This document shows positions 53,928 to 61,149 of a stretch of DNA of 61,149 nt, in pieces; position 1 is the stretch's first letter; the number at the start of each line of letters is the position of its first letter. The position numbers and the translations under genes are program-made. The notes under the pieces were generated by a model that saw only the letters and a list, made by a program, of their open reading frames with translations, was not told the DNA's origin and ran no database searches. Source of the stretch: Bacteroidota bacterium (GTDB lineage Bacteria; Bacteroidota; Bacteroidia; NS11-12g; UBA9320); contig WGNA01000023.1 in NCBI GenBank assembly GCA_016124755.1, positions 1 to 61,149 of the forward strand, written 5' to 3'.

Positions 53928-55541
53928 ATGCACAGAACGATACAGCCCATCTTGGCTATGCTCACTATTATTCTTTTTAACGCGGCCCATGTTGCTGCAC
54001 AGCTACCTTCGGAAGCCTGGCAGATTGCTCTGGGCGGTTTTTCTTATGATAATCCACAACGCATTATCACCACCAAAAACGGGGATTGCATTCTGGCCGG
54101 AAAATCCAAATCAGGTAATACCGGTGATAAAAGCGACCCAAATAAAACCGAGGACGATATATGGATTGTAAGGATTGATAAGTATGGAAAGAAAATATGG
54201 GATAAAAGCTTTGGTACAACTGAGAATACGTTGGTGCTCGCAATCAATTGCATCTCTGAAACTGCGGATGGAGGTATATTAATCGGCATGACTTCCACGG
54301 CAAGTCCGGGTTTAGACAAAACAGCTCCGAACAAAGGAAGCGGAGATATGTGGTTGTTGAAATTAGATAAAGACGGCAAAAAACTTTGGGATAAATCTTA
54401 TGGCGGCAATGATGGAGATGGTGTTTCAAAAATTCTCCCACATAAAAATGGAGGTTATTTTCTTTTTGGTAATTCTTTTTCTCAACCTTCAGGAGATCGC
54501 ACAACTCCTTATTTGGGCAGCAGTACACGCGGAGATCTTTGGATTGTTAAAATTGACGAAGCGGGAAATAAGTTATGGGACACGGCCTACATCTCCGGCA
54601 ACAATCAGGAAACATTTGGCGATGCGATTCTTACTTCAGACGGGCGATATGCCATTGTAACCACTACCTTTTTCAATGATTGGAAACTGGATTTGGTGCT
54701 AACTTTTCTAAATGATGAAGGTCACAGATTATCGTTTCATCCATTTGGCGGATCTGAGAATGAACAAGCTTTCGGAATTGCCGAAATGGAAAACGGATTT
54801 CTTTTGGCCGCCTCCACAACCAGTCAGGGCGGCAGTGGTGATGTTACAGATAGTATGAAAGGCGGGAAGGTTTATCAGGATGTTTGGTTGGTAAAAACGG
54901 ATTTAAATGGAAAACTACTTTGGAATAAGCGATACGGGACAAGTTCTGCTGATTTGGCTGTTTGCATGGAAGCAGTACCCGGAAATAATGCAGTAATCGG
55001 GGTAAATTTTCCGGCATCCACGGGTGCACCCGATATCGATAATGATAAAAGCTGTGCGACCAGAGGAAAAACGGATGGCTGGATTTTATTTGTTGACAGT
55101 GCAGGCAATCTTAAGGATGATAAATGTTGGGGAACAACAGAGTTTGATAATATCAGTGATATCGCCACCTGGTCAGACAGCAGCGTAACTGTTTTAGCAT
55201 CGAGCAATGGCGGTATTAATAACGACAGAACCGCCGCATCCAAGGGTGAATCCGATTTTTGGGTTACCCGATTTGGCAAACCTGCAGATCCGGTTTCTGC
55301 CAAAGATTTGAATCTTGTATTTTCCGTGTATCCAAATCCTTGCAGCAGCATTATTCATGTTGATGTACCATTAAACTCTTCGTTTAACCTTTATGATCTT
55401 AATGGCAAGTTGCACCTGGAAGGTTGGTTAACCACCGGAAATTCTACCATTGATATTTCCCATTTGCATCCTGGTTTTTACACTTTAAAATTAAATTCAG
55501 AAGAACAGTGGGGAATGCATAAAATAGTGAAACCGGAATAA
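53928..55541 (+). CDS. T9SS-secreted beta-propeller-like repeat protein
   Basis: The protein has 537 residues. A signal peptide ends AHVAAQ. Six to seven repeats of about 60-70 residues follow, each with D(I/M)W(I/L)(V/L)K(I/L)D..GKK(I/L)WDK.(F/Y)G and a DGG(I/Y) word (DIWIVRIDKYGKKIWDKSFG, DMWLLKLDKDGKKLWDKSYG, DVWLVKTDLNGKLLWNKRYG). These predict a beta-propeller. A type A T9SS domain ends the protein (FSVYPNPCSSIIHV). A TATTTTTG box at 53916 is so close to ATG 53928 that the transcript may be nearly leaderless. Role unknown; secreted to the surface. Confidence 0.8.
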   Translation: MHRTIQPILAMLTIILFNAAHVAAQLPSEAWQIALGGFSYDNPQRIITTKNGDCILAGKSKSGNTGDKSDPNKTEDDIWIVRIDKYGKKIWDKSFGTTENTLVLAINCISETADGGILIGMTSTASPGLDKTAPNKGSGDMWLLKLDKDGKKLWDKSYGGNDGDGVSKILPHKNGGYFLFGNSFSQPSGDRTTPYLGSSTRGDLWIVKIDEAGNKLWDTAYISGNNQETFGDAILTSDGRYAIVTTTFFNDWKLDLVLTFLNDEGHRLSFHPFGGSENEQAFGIAEMENGFLLAASTTSQGGSGDVTDSMKGGKVYQDVWLVKTDLNGKLLWNKRYGTSSADLAVCMEAVPGNNAVIGVNFPASTGAPDIDNDKSCATRGKTDGWILFVDSAGNLKDDKCWGTTEFDNISDIATWSDSSVTVLASSNGGINNDRTAASKGESDFWVTRFGKPADPVSAKDLNLVFSVYPNPCSSIIHVDVPLNSSFNLYDLNGKLHLEGWLTTGNSTIDISHLHPGFYTLKLNSEEQWGMHKIVKPE

Positions 55542-55728
55542 AAGACTCAATTCGGAATGTCAATAAAACTGAGGGCTTGCAGCCTTCCCCTCCCCGGTTG
55601 AAAGTTCGAGAATTTGTGAATGCGATGTTCTCAACTACGTTCATTTAAGTGTTTAAGGTTCTAAGCGCAGGTTTCATTCTTCAGGTTAATATGGATTGTT
55701 GTAGTTTGCACTGCAATCCATTAAAATC

Positions 55729-56721
55729 ATGATCGAAACAAAATACTACCACAGTCTGATTAAAACCTTCCCGGAAATGCACGGGAAAAATGTGCTGATA
55801 ACCGGTTGTACTTCCGGAACCGGACTTGTGCTCGCCAGAACTTGCGGACAACTTGGTGCGAACGTTTTCATGCTCAATCGTCCGTCGGAACGGGCAAATC
55901 AGAGTTTACAACTTCTGCAAAATGAAGATGGTTCTAAGGCTCAATTAATCGAAATTGATCTTCAGAATTTTGAAAGTGTTAGTCAAAGCGGAACCCGGCT
56001 TCTGGAACTATTTGAAGAAGATGGAATTGATGTGTTATGCAATAATGCCGGTGTGATGGGATTGCCGGATCAAGCGACGAAGGATGGATATGATATTCAG
56101 ATTCAGACCAATCATTTGTCGCATTTTCTGCTGACCCATTTGCTTTGGCCTGCACTAAAAAAAGGATCGGATAAACGTGGAGAATCCAGAGTGATCAATC
56201 ATAGTTCGGGTGCTCGAAAAGCCGGAGGTCGGCCCATACTTGCGAAATACTTTGAACCCAATGGCGGTAATCTTGGTGGCGATCGTTTTCCGGGCATGCA
56301 GAAATGGATTCGCTATCAGCAATCGAAATTGGCGAACCTTCTTTTTACGTATGGAATGATGGACCGGGTTCCGCACGAATACCGGGATAAAGTGAAATTT
56401 TTAACGGCGCATCCGGGCCCGACCGACAGCGGTTTGCAAGCCAAAACACTCCATTCGGGAGGCAATGGTTTACTCGATAAATACATAATTCGGAAAACAT
56501 TAAAAAGTGCGCATTCGGTGGAAGACGGCACGAGTGGAATCGCCATTTGCGCATGTGGTTCCCATGTTAAATCCGGCGAGTTTTACGGACCAGCCGGAAG
56601 TGGTAAAGCCGGCCCGGCAGTTCTGTTGGAGGCAGAAAGAAATAAAGAAAGCGAGCAACTTTTGTGGGATCTCAGTTTAAAAGCAACTGGTGTTAAAGAT
56701 TTTTTCTCAACTGGTAATTAA
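55729..56721 (+). CDS. Short-chain dehydrogenase/reductase (SDR) family oxidoreductase
   Basis: The protein has 330 residues. The NAD(P)-binding motif TGCTSGTG is at 25-32, NNAG in LCNNAGVMG, the catalytic Ser in VINHSSGARK, and Tyr196/Lys200 in RYQQSKLANL. It has the length and insertion after the Ser strand seen in classical/atypical WW-oxidoreductase or retinol-dehydrogenase-like SDRs. The substrate is unknown. It stands alone, followed by the repeat array. Confidence 0.88.
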   Translation: MIETKYYHSLIKTFPEMHGKNVLITGCTSGTGLVLARTCGQLGANVFMLNRPSERANQSLQLLQNEDGSKAQLIEIDLQNFESVSQSGTRLLELFEEDGIDVLCNNAGVMGLPDQATKDGYDIQIQTNHLSHFLLTHLLWPALKKGSDKRGESRVINHSSGARKAGGRPILAKYFEPNGGNLGGDRFPGMQKWIRYQQSKLANLLFTYGMMDRVPHEYRDKVKFLTAHPGPTDSGLQAKTLHSGGNGLLDKYIIRKTLKSAHSVEDGTSGIAICACGSHVKSGEFYGPAGSGKAGPAVLLEAERNKESEQLLWDLSLKATGVKDFFSTGN

Positions 56722-56754
56722 AATAGCACAACCACTTTTTTGTTTTACGGAGTG

Positions 56755-57085
56755 AATTCAGAAAGAAAATTAACTGCGACTCTGCGTAAACTGGAGATGT
56801 TTCTCACAACGACGCAACGATTCATCTTCCTAAACAAATTTGGTAAATAATCAGATAATTCCTTCAATCAACTTTTGCGGAGAACACTTAGCTCAAACTT
56901 TTATTCTAATGAAAGAGAATACACCATCTTTACAGAATGCTTTTAGTAAGAAAATTAACTGCGTCTCTGCGTGAACTGCTGATGTTTCTCACAACGACGC
57001 AACGATTCATCTTCCTTAACTAAATTGGATAAATTCAAATAATTCCTTCAATCAACTTTTGCGAAGAACACTAAGCTCAAGATTC
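56755..57085. repeat. ~184-bp tandem repeat array, left part (two copies)
   Basis: Two units whose TAACTGCG landmarks are at 56771 and 56956 (185 bp apart). Each unit holds AACTGCGTCTCTGCGTGAAC, CACAACGACGCAACGATTCA, CAATCAACTTTTGCG and AACACTAAGCTCAA or variants. The second unit breaks off near 57085, where the sequence leading to the embedded gene pair begins. No gene. Confidence 0.85.
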
Positions 57086-57189
57086 ATTTCATTTGGAATT
57101 ATCATGTTTCTGGTTGACTGAATATTTTATAAATGAAAATTCGTTGTGCCTTTGTGAGAAAAAAACGAAATCGTTCCATCGTATTAAAA

Positions 57190-57774
57190 ATGCCGAATCC
57201 ACGCCAGAAACCACCCCGAACCGTGATAATCTTCCTACTTTATTTTGTCGACCTTTTCCTAATCGGCATCCGATTCCGAAATGAAAATGCGGAGGAACTC
57301 ACCTCGTCTTATTCATATTCATTCGGAGAATTGGATATTCTTTCGCAACTGAATATAGTTTCCATCATTTTGTTAATTGGCCTAACGCTGGTTTCAGTGG
57401 TAATTTCCAATCGGCATCTAACTGTTGAAGGATTGGTTTTAATAAATCTTGTTTCGTTATTCTATCTGAACGACAGCTATCTGACAGGGGCCAAATCAAA
57501 ATATTCAGGTTGTGATATGTCGGTTTGTAATGAGTTGGTGCTTTATCGGAATAACAAATTCAAGATTACCTCATCAGGTCAGATATCCGAGCAACGACGG
57601 TTTGGTAGCTATCAGATAATAGCTGATACGTTGTATTTATGTTCCGACATGGAAAGCAGAACAACAGATTCTTTCCACTTTACGAATTCTCAATTGGATA
57701 ATTCTCGTGTGATCGCGACCGATATGGAAATGTGGTGGTTTTATGGGTTAAATTCGAAATCAAATAATAAATAA
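57190..57774 (+). CDS. Small membrane protein with lipocalin-like C-terminal domain
   Basis: I start at ATG 57190 (194 residues); the frame is open to 57133, but the front part overlaps decayed repeat sequence. Three transmembrane helices (TVIIFLLYFVDLFLIGI, LNIVSIILLIGLTLVSVVIS, EGLVLINLVSLFYL) precede a C-terminal domain with two Cys (GCDMSVCNELVLY) and SGQISEQRRFGSYQIIADTL. It is embedded in the ~184-bp repeat array and coupled to the 45-aa gene that follows by 2 bp. Unknown function. Confidence 0.55.
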   Translation: MPNPRQKPPRTVIIFLLYFVDLFLIGIRFRNENAEELTSSYSYSFGELDILSQLNIVSIILLIGLTLVSVVISNRHLTVEGLVLINLVSLFYLNDSYLTGAKSKYSGCDMSVCNELVLYRNNKFKITSSGQISEQRRFGSYQIIADTLYLCSDMESRTTDSFHFTNSQLDNSRVIATDMEMWWFYGLNSKSNNK

Positions 57775-57776
57775 AG

Positions 57777-57914
57777 ATGGCATTAAGTGGTGAAAAGTAT
57801 CGCGGAAGGGATGATGGTAAAAAACAGGTCCCAGAATTCAATTGGGTTGGTTGTTTCACAGTTGTTATTCTGGCATTAATAATTTTATTTTCCATTCTCA
57901 ATAAATTTCAGTGA
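57777..57914 (+). CDS. 45-residue single-pass membrane protein
   Basis: ATG 57777 lies two bases after the preceding stop. The product starts MALSGEKYRGRDDGKKQVPE and ends with a hydrophobic helix (GCFTVVILALIILFSIL) and NKFQ. The tight spacing and clear transmembrane segment support a real small gene coupled to its neighbour. No family known. Confidence 0.45.
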   Translation: MALSGEKYRGRDDGKKQVPEFNWVGCFTVVILALIILFSILNKFQ

Positions 57915-57964
57915 TTTAATTAAAGTGGGTTTATCACCACGCTATTATTGTGATAATAGATGAA

Positions 57965-58790
57965 TTGATGTTTCACACAACGACACTAAGCTCAAGCTTC
58001 TTTTCTGATGAATGAGAATACTCCAGTTTTACTAAATGCACTCAGAAAGGAAATTAACTGCGTTTCTGCGTGAACTGCTGATGTTTCACACAACGACACA
58101 ACGATTCATCTTCCTAAACTAATTAGGTGAAAGTCAAATAATTCTTTCGATCAACTTTTGCGAAGAACACTAAGCTCAAGCTTCTTTTCTAATGAATGAG
58201 AATGCTCCATTTTTACCGAATGCTTTTAGTAAGAAAATTAACTGCGTCTCTGCGCGAACTGCTGATGTTTCTCACAACGACGCAACGATTCATCTTCCTT
58301 AACTAATTTGGATAAATTCAAATAATTCCTTCGATTAACTTTTGCCATGAACACTAAGCTCCAGCTTCTTTTCCTTTGAAGTAACAATGATCCCGTTTTA
58401 CAACATTAGAATTCACTGTGTCTCTGCGTGAACCGCTGATGTTTCACACAACGACACAACGATTCATCTTCCTAAACCAATTTGGTGAAAATCAAATAAT
58501 TCTTTCGATCAACTTTTGCGAAGAACATTAAGCTCAAATTTTTATTCTAATGAATGAGAATACTCCATTTTTACCGAATGCTTTTAGAATGAGAATTCAC
58601 TGCGTCTCTGCGTGAACTGCTGATGTTTCCCACAACGACACAACGATTCATCTTCCTAAACCAATTGGTTAAAAAGTCTGATAATTCCTTCAATCAACTT
58701 TGTAAACGAACACTTAGCTTAATATTCTTTTATTATGAATGAACATAATCCTGCTTTACTACATTTATTGAGGAAGAAAATGCTTGGTGT
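57965..58790. repeat. ~184-bp tandem repeat array, right part (one partial, four full copies)
   Basis: Unit landmarks (TAACTGCG or TCACTGTG/TCACTGCG) are at 58055, 58239, 58413 and 58597, so 184, 174 and 184 bp apart. A partial unit begins at about 57968, and a degenerate end runs to 58790. Units are roughly 80-90 percent alike by eye. Each has a TGCGT/ACGCA-containing front half and an AATGAATGAGAATACTCCAT-type back half. No gene is supported inside. Confidence 0.9.
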
Positions 58791-58861
58791 CGTTGTGTGA
58801 AATATCAAATGTATTTCCAGAAGTGATTATTATATCGCCATCTTCTCACTATCTTCGGTAC

Positions 58862-59227
58862 ATGGAATCACTCGACGACGGCTTGTTAAATAATGCTGAA
58901 ACTTTTCTCAGCGATATGATTCGCTTTTGGGAAAGCCGAAGACTTCGATATAATTTCTTTGTGGGTTTAACGGGTGTAATAATTCTAATTACATTCCGGT
59001 TTCCGATTAATTTATATAATACGGTCGGGTGTATTTTATGGGGACTCGCCATGAATGCCGCTTATACTATCCCTATAGTCGCAGAGTCGTGGAATTTCCA
59101 TTACCTGAACAATTATATTCCTTTCGAAAAATTCCGGAAGACTCTTTTTGTTCTGGGAACGATATTGAGCTGCGCCGTCAGTTTTGGGTACGGTTCCGTG
59201 TATGCAACTTTTTTAACCGCTATTTAA
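58862..59227 (+). CDS. Small membrane protein of unknown function
   Basis: I start at ATG 58862 (121 residues, MESLDDGLLNNAETFLSDM), since a TATCTTCGG box sits at about 58851. Upstream codons read through repeat sequence. Two or three transmembrane helices follow a basic, aromatic stretch (FWESRRLRYNFFVGLTGVII). It is 3 bp upstream of the methyltransferase gene and so likely in its operon. Confidence 0.55.
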   Translation: MESLDDGLLNNAETFLSDMIRFWESRRLRYNFFVGLTGVIILITFRFPINLYNTVGCILWGLAMNAAYTIPIVAESWNFHYLNNYIPFEKFRKTLFVLGTILSCAVSFGYGSVYATFLTAI

Positions 59228-59230
59228 ATC

Positions 59231-59842
59231 ATGAACAACCTTAGCAAAATTTACGACGAATTCGCCGATCAATACAAAGCCAACCGGGATGTATTTGATT
59301 TATCCGATGTATTTGAATCCTTTTACACTGAGCTAAACCAATCAACCGGATCTGTGCTCGACCTTGGATGTGGTGCCGGCGATTCCTTTTCCAAATTTTT
59401 TGTTCAGAGAAACTGGGAGATTACCGGAGTTGATTTTTCAGAGAGAATGCTCCATTTGGCCAATCAGTTTTTACCGGAAATGAAAACGATTCAGGGAAAT
59501 ATGCTCGAAGTGAATTTCCCGGATCAATCTTTCGATACGGTTGTTGCTATTTACAGTTTCTTTCATTTACCCTCTAAAGATCACAGGCAGATGTTTTCCA
59601 AAATCCGCCAATGGTTAAAACCGGAAGGAAAAGCGCTTATCACCTATGCCGGAACGGAATATACCGGAAGTGAAACCTTCGACGGAACCCGGCAATTCAT
59701 GGGTAAAGATTTGTATTACGGACATCTGTCAAAATCAGAAACCACAGAGTTGCTCAAAGATGTAGGATTCGAATTGCTTAATTCCCGCGACCGCACAATC
59801 GGAGGGGAAACATTTTGGTGGCTGACATTAGGAACGAAATAA
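59231..59842 (+). CDS. Class I SAM-dependent methyltransferase
   Basis: The protein has 203 residues. Motif I VLDLGCGAGD is at residues 42-51, followed by the acidic ITGVDFSERML, QGNMLEVNFPDQSFD and a post-I strand VVAIYSFFHLP. This is the Methyltransf_11/25 type that acts on small molecules. The target is unknown. It is within a short operon with the small membrane proteins on both sides. Confidence 0.85.
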   Translation: MNNLSKIYDEFADQYKANRDVFDLSDVFESFYTELNQSTGSVLDLGCGAGDSFSKFFVQRNWEITGVDFSERMLHLANQFLPEMKTIQGNMLEVNFPDQSFDTVVAIYSFFHLPSKDHRQMFSKIRQWLKPEGKALITYAGTEYTGSETFDGTRQFMGKDLYYGHLSKSETTELLKDVGFELLNSRDRTIGGETFWWLTLGTK

Positions 59843-59857
59843 TAGTTCCGGGTAAAA

Positions 59858-60403
59858 ATGGAGAATACAGCAACCGCAATACTCGAACGCACGAAACATT
59901 GCAACCTTTGCGATCACCAGATTCTTAATTTCAAAACCGGAACAATGTGCGCACTCACCGACGCCAAACCTAATTTTACCGGCACTTGTAAGACCATAGA
60001 ATTCCGGAATAAATGTGAAGAAGTTATCTCGGGGTTCGAAGTTGAATATGCATTAATTAATCGCAGGAAAACAGAAACATTGCTCTATTTTTTCGCAGCG
60101 GTTGGTGGCGGCATCGCGGTGATGGTTGTGGGATTTTTTGTCGGATTTATCATGAACAGCTTCCACATTTTTGATAAAATTAGTGTGAGCATAATGGGAG
60201 CCGGTTTGCTTCTTATACCTCCCGGAATCTATAAAATCACAAAATTTCGAAATGAAAAAAAGGTGGTGGAAGAGAACATTCGCAGAGTTCGGGAAGTGCT
60301 GAAATTATATTCGCTTGCGTATGTCTGTGAAGTTCAATACGGAAAAGAATTTGATGGCAAAATTCCTGCGTGGTGCGAAATTTCCTGGAGTAAACTAAAT
60401 TAA
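59858..60403 (+). CDS. Membrane protein with N-terminal zinc-ribbon-like Cys motif
   Basis: The protein has 181 residues. Residues 15-46 read CNLCDHQILNFKTGTMCAL and GTCKTIEFRNKC, a C-x2-C-x13-C array plus C that could bind zinc. Two transmembrane helices lie at about 77-100 and 108-130. The C-terminal part is soluble and charged (EKKVVEENIRRVREVLKLYS). The start is 15 bp after the methyltransferase stop. Unknown function. Confidence 0.6.
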   Translation: MENTATAILERTKHCNLCDHQILNFKTGTMCALTDAKPNFTGTCKTIEFRNKCEEVISGFEVEYALINRRKTETLLYFFAAVGGGIAVMVVGFFVGFIMNSFHIFDKISVSIMGAGLLLIPPGIYKITKFRNEKKVVEENIRRVREVLKLYSLAYVCEVQYGKEFDGKIPAWCEISWSKLN

Positions 60404-60408
60404 CAACC

Positions 60409-60924
60409 GTGCAAACCGAGCGACTTATATTACGGGAACTAACGAAAGATTTGTTTGAAACAATTGCAGATAAATCGATAGAAGAACAATTAATATTTTT
60501 CGGATTCATTAATCCGGAACAGGTTGAAAAAGAAATTAAAAAACTGCGATTGCGGCTGTATTCTGAAGAACGTTTAATGAAGCGTTTCGATCTGATTCAT
60601 AAAATTTCCGGAAGAAATATCGGTTCATGCGGCTTTCACAATTGGCTCCCGGAACACCGTCGGGCGGAAATAGGTTATCACATAATTGAAGAATTCCGGA
60701 ATCAGGGATTTGTTTCGGAAGCGATAAAAAAAATAATCCAATACGGATTTGAAACCATGAATCTCATGCGCATCGAAGCCTTCACCAGCCCGGACAATTT
60801 CATTTCTCAAAAAGTTCTCTACAATCACGGTTTTCAACAGGAAGGCTTGCTTCACCGGCACTATATCTCCGACAACACCATCCACGACTCGGTTGTATTT
60901 GGATTGGTGAAGGATGGGGGGTGA
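60409..60924 (+). CDS. GNAT family N-acetyltransferase (RimJ/RimL type)
   Basis: The protein has 171 residues from GTG 60409, six bases after the preceding stop. QTERLILRELT opens the domain, GSCGFHNWLPEHRRAEIGYH forms the central strands, and EEFRNQGFVSEAIKKIIQYG is the acetyl-CoA pyrophosphate loop and helix. NFISQKVLYNHGFQQEGLLH is the C-terminal signature. The acceptor is unknown; relatives acetylate ribosomal proteins or small amines. Confidence 0.85.
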   Translation: MQTERLILRELTKDLFETIADKSIEEQLIFFGFINPEQVEKEIKKLRLRLYSEERLMKRFDLIHKISGRNIGSCGFHNWLPEHRRAEIGYHIIEEFRNQGFVSEAIKKIIQYGFETMNLMRIEAFTSPDNFISQKVLYNHGFQQEGLLHRHYISDNTIHDSVVFGLVKDGG

Positions 60925-61149
60925 TGGTAGCTGTAACTGTAACTGTAACTGTAACTGTAACTGTAACGGGAACGGTAGCTGTAACGGTAGCTGTTACTGT
61001 TTCCGTCCCCGTTCCCGCCCCCAAGTTGATTCGCTTCGCTCAACATGACCAACGCTTTTATCAAAGGAATTGGGATTCTTCGCTTCCCTCAGAATTCTGC
61101 GCTCTCCGCTCTTTCGCTCTTTCCCCGTTACCGTTCCTGTTACCGTTAC
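60925..61149. repeat. Hexanucleotide microsatellite and low-complexity tail
   Basis: From about 60926 a GTAACT unit repeats at least five times in a row, then drifts into GTAACGGGAACGGTAGC and pyrimidine/purine-rich forms (GTTCCCGCCCCC). A GTTACCGTTCC-type stretch recurs at the right edge from 61125. No gene is supported; short minus-strand frames over it are Thr/Val-rich artefacts. Confidence 0.8.

Noticed and set aside
60800-61064. Minus-strand frames rich in Thr-Val or Tyr-Ser over the microsatellite
   Set aside because: They translate the hexanucleotide repeat.
1-61149. Search for tRNA, rRNA, riboswitch or tmRNA genes by eye
   Set aside because: No cloverleaf with a TTCGA-type T-arm or other recognisable RNA gene was found; a covariance-model search would be decisive.

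Overview
The window is a piece of a Bacteroidota chromosome, probably from a free-living member of the Flavobacteriia/Sphingobacteriia/Chitinophagia side of the phylum; I cannot name the genus. Three things show this. First, six predicted secreted proteins end in a type IX secretion (T9SS) sorting domain with the PNP signature. Second, promoters have the Bacteroidota form, for example a perfect TTTG-N19-TAnnTTTG in front of the thioredoxin gene. Third, there are many Cys-anchored lipoproteins and few Shine-Dalgarno sequences. The DNA is AT-rich throughout. I saw no rRNA, tRNA or CRISPR array.

0-2.2 kb: the early region of a Mu-like transposable phage or element. A CI/LexA-type repressor gene reads rightward. 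A tightly coupled leftward operon holds a small HTH (Cro/Ner-like) gene, a 65-aa gene and the start of a probable MuA-like transposase, which is cut by the window edge. The element probably ends near 2177, inside the 3' end of a secreted lectin gene that lacks its expected C-terminal sorting domain.

2.2-22.9 kb: housekeeping and envelope genes: thioredoxin, a DUF2652 cyclase-like protein, a HEAT-cyclophilin lipoprotein, DUF1761, TMEM175-type channel, TPR lipoprotein, DUF1003, pentapeptide-repeat membrane protein, pirin and aquaporin Z. Single carbohydrate-active genes are interspersed (beta-helix, GH106-like, GH28), with no SusC/SusD pair.

22.9-41.5 kb: a 1486-aa T9SS cell-surface protein, then two TPR-histidine kinase/response regulator systems (NarL type and LytTR type). 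The LytTR system lies among three paralogous T9SS-secreted proteins of about 390-400 aa, a family I do not recognise. This is the best candidate for an undescribed functional unit in the window.

41.5-48.9 kb: a beta-propeller glycosidase-like gene; a copper-handling type cluster (small Cys-rich protein, MbnP, MbnH di-heme protein); a GH114-like lipoprotein; a broken B-box-type zinc-finger gene; an NTF2-like lipoprotein; and an alpha/beta hydrolase.

48.9-61.1 kb: small membrane proteins and lipoproteins of unknown function, a DHFR-family reductase, a T9SS beta-propeller-like protein, an SDR oxidoreductase, a methyltransferase and a GNAT acetyltransferase.

Intergenic DNA is unusually rich in repeats of several unrelated families: a ~90-bp dispersed element at four places, a 101-bp tandem array, a ~184-bp tandem array that surrounds a small gene pair, a ~140-bp composite repeat, and a hexanucleotide microsatellite near the right edge.
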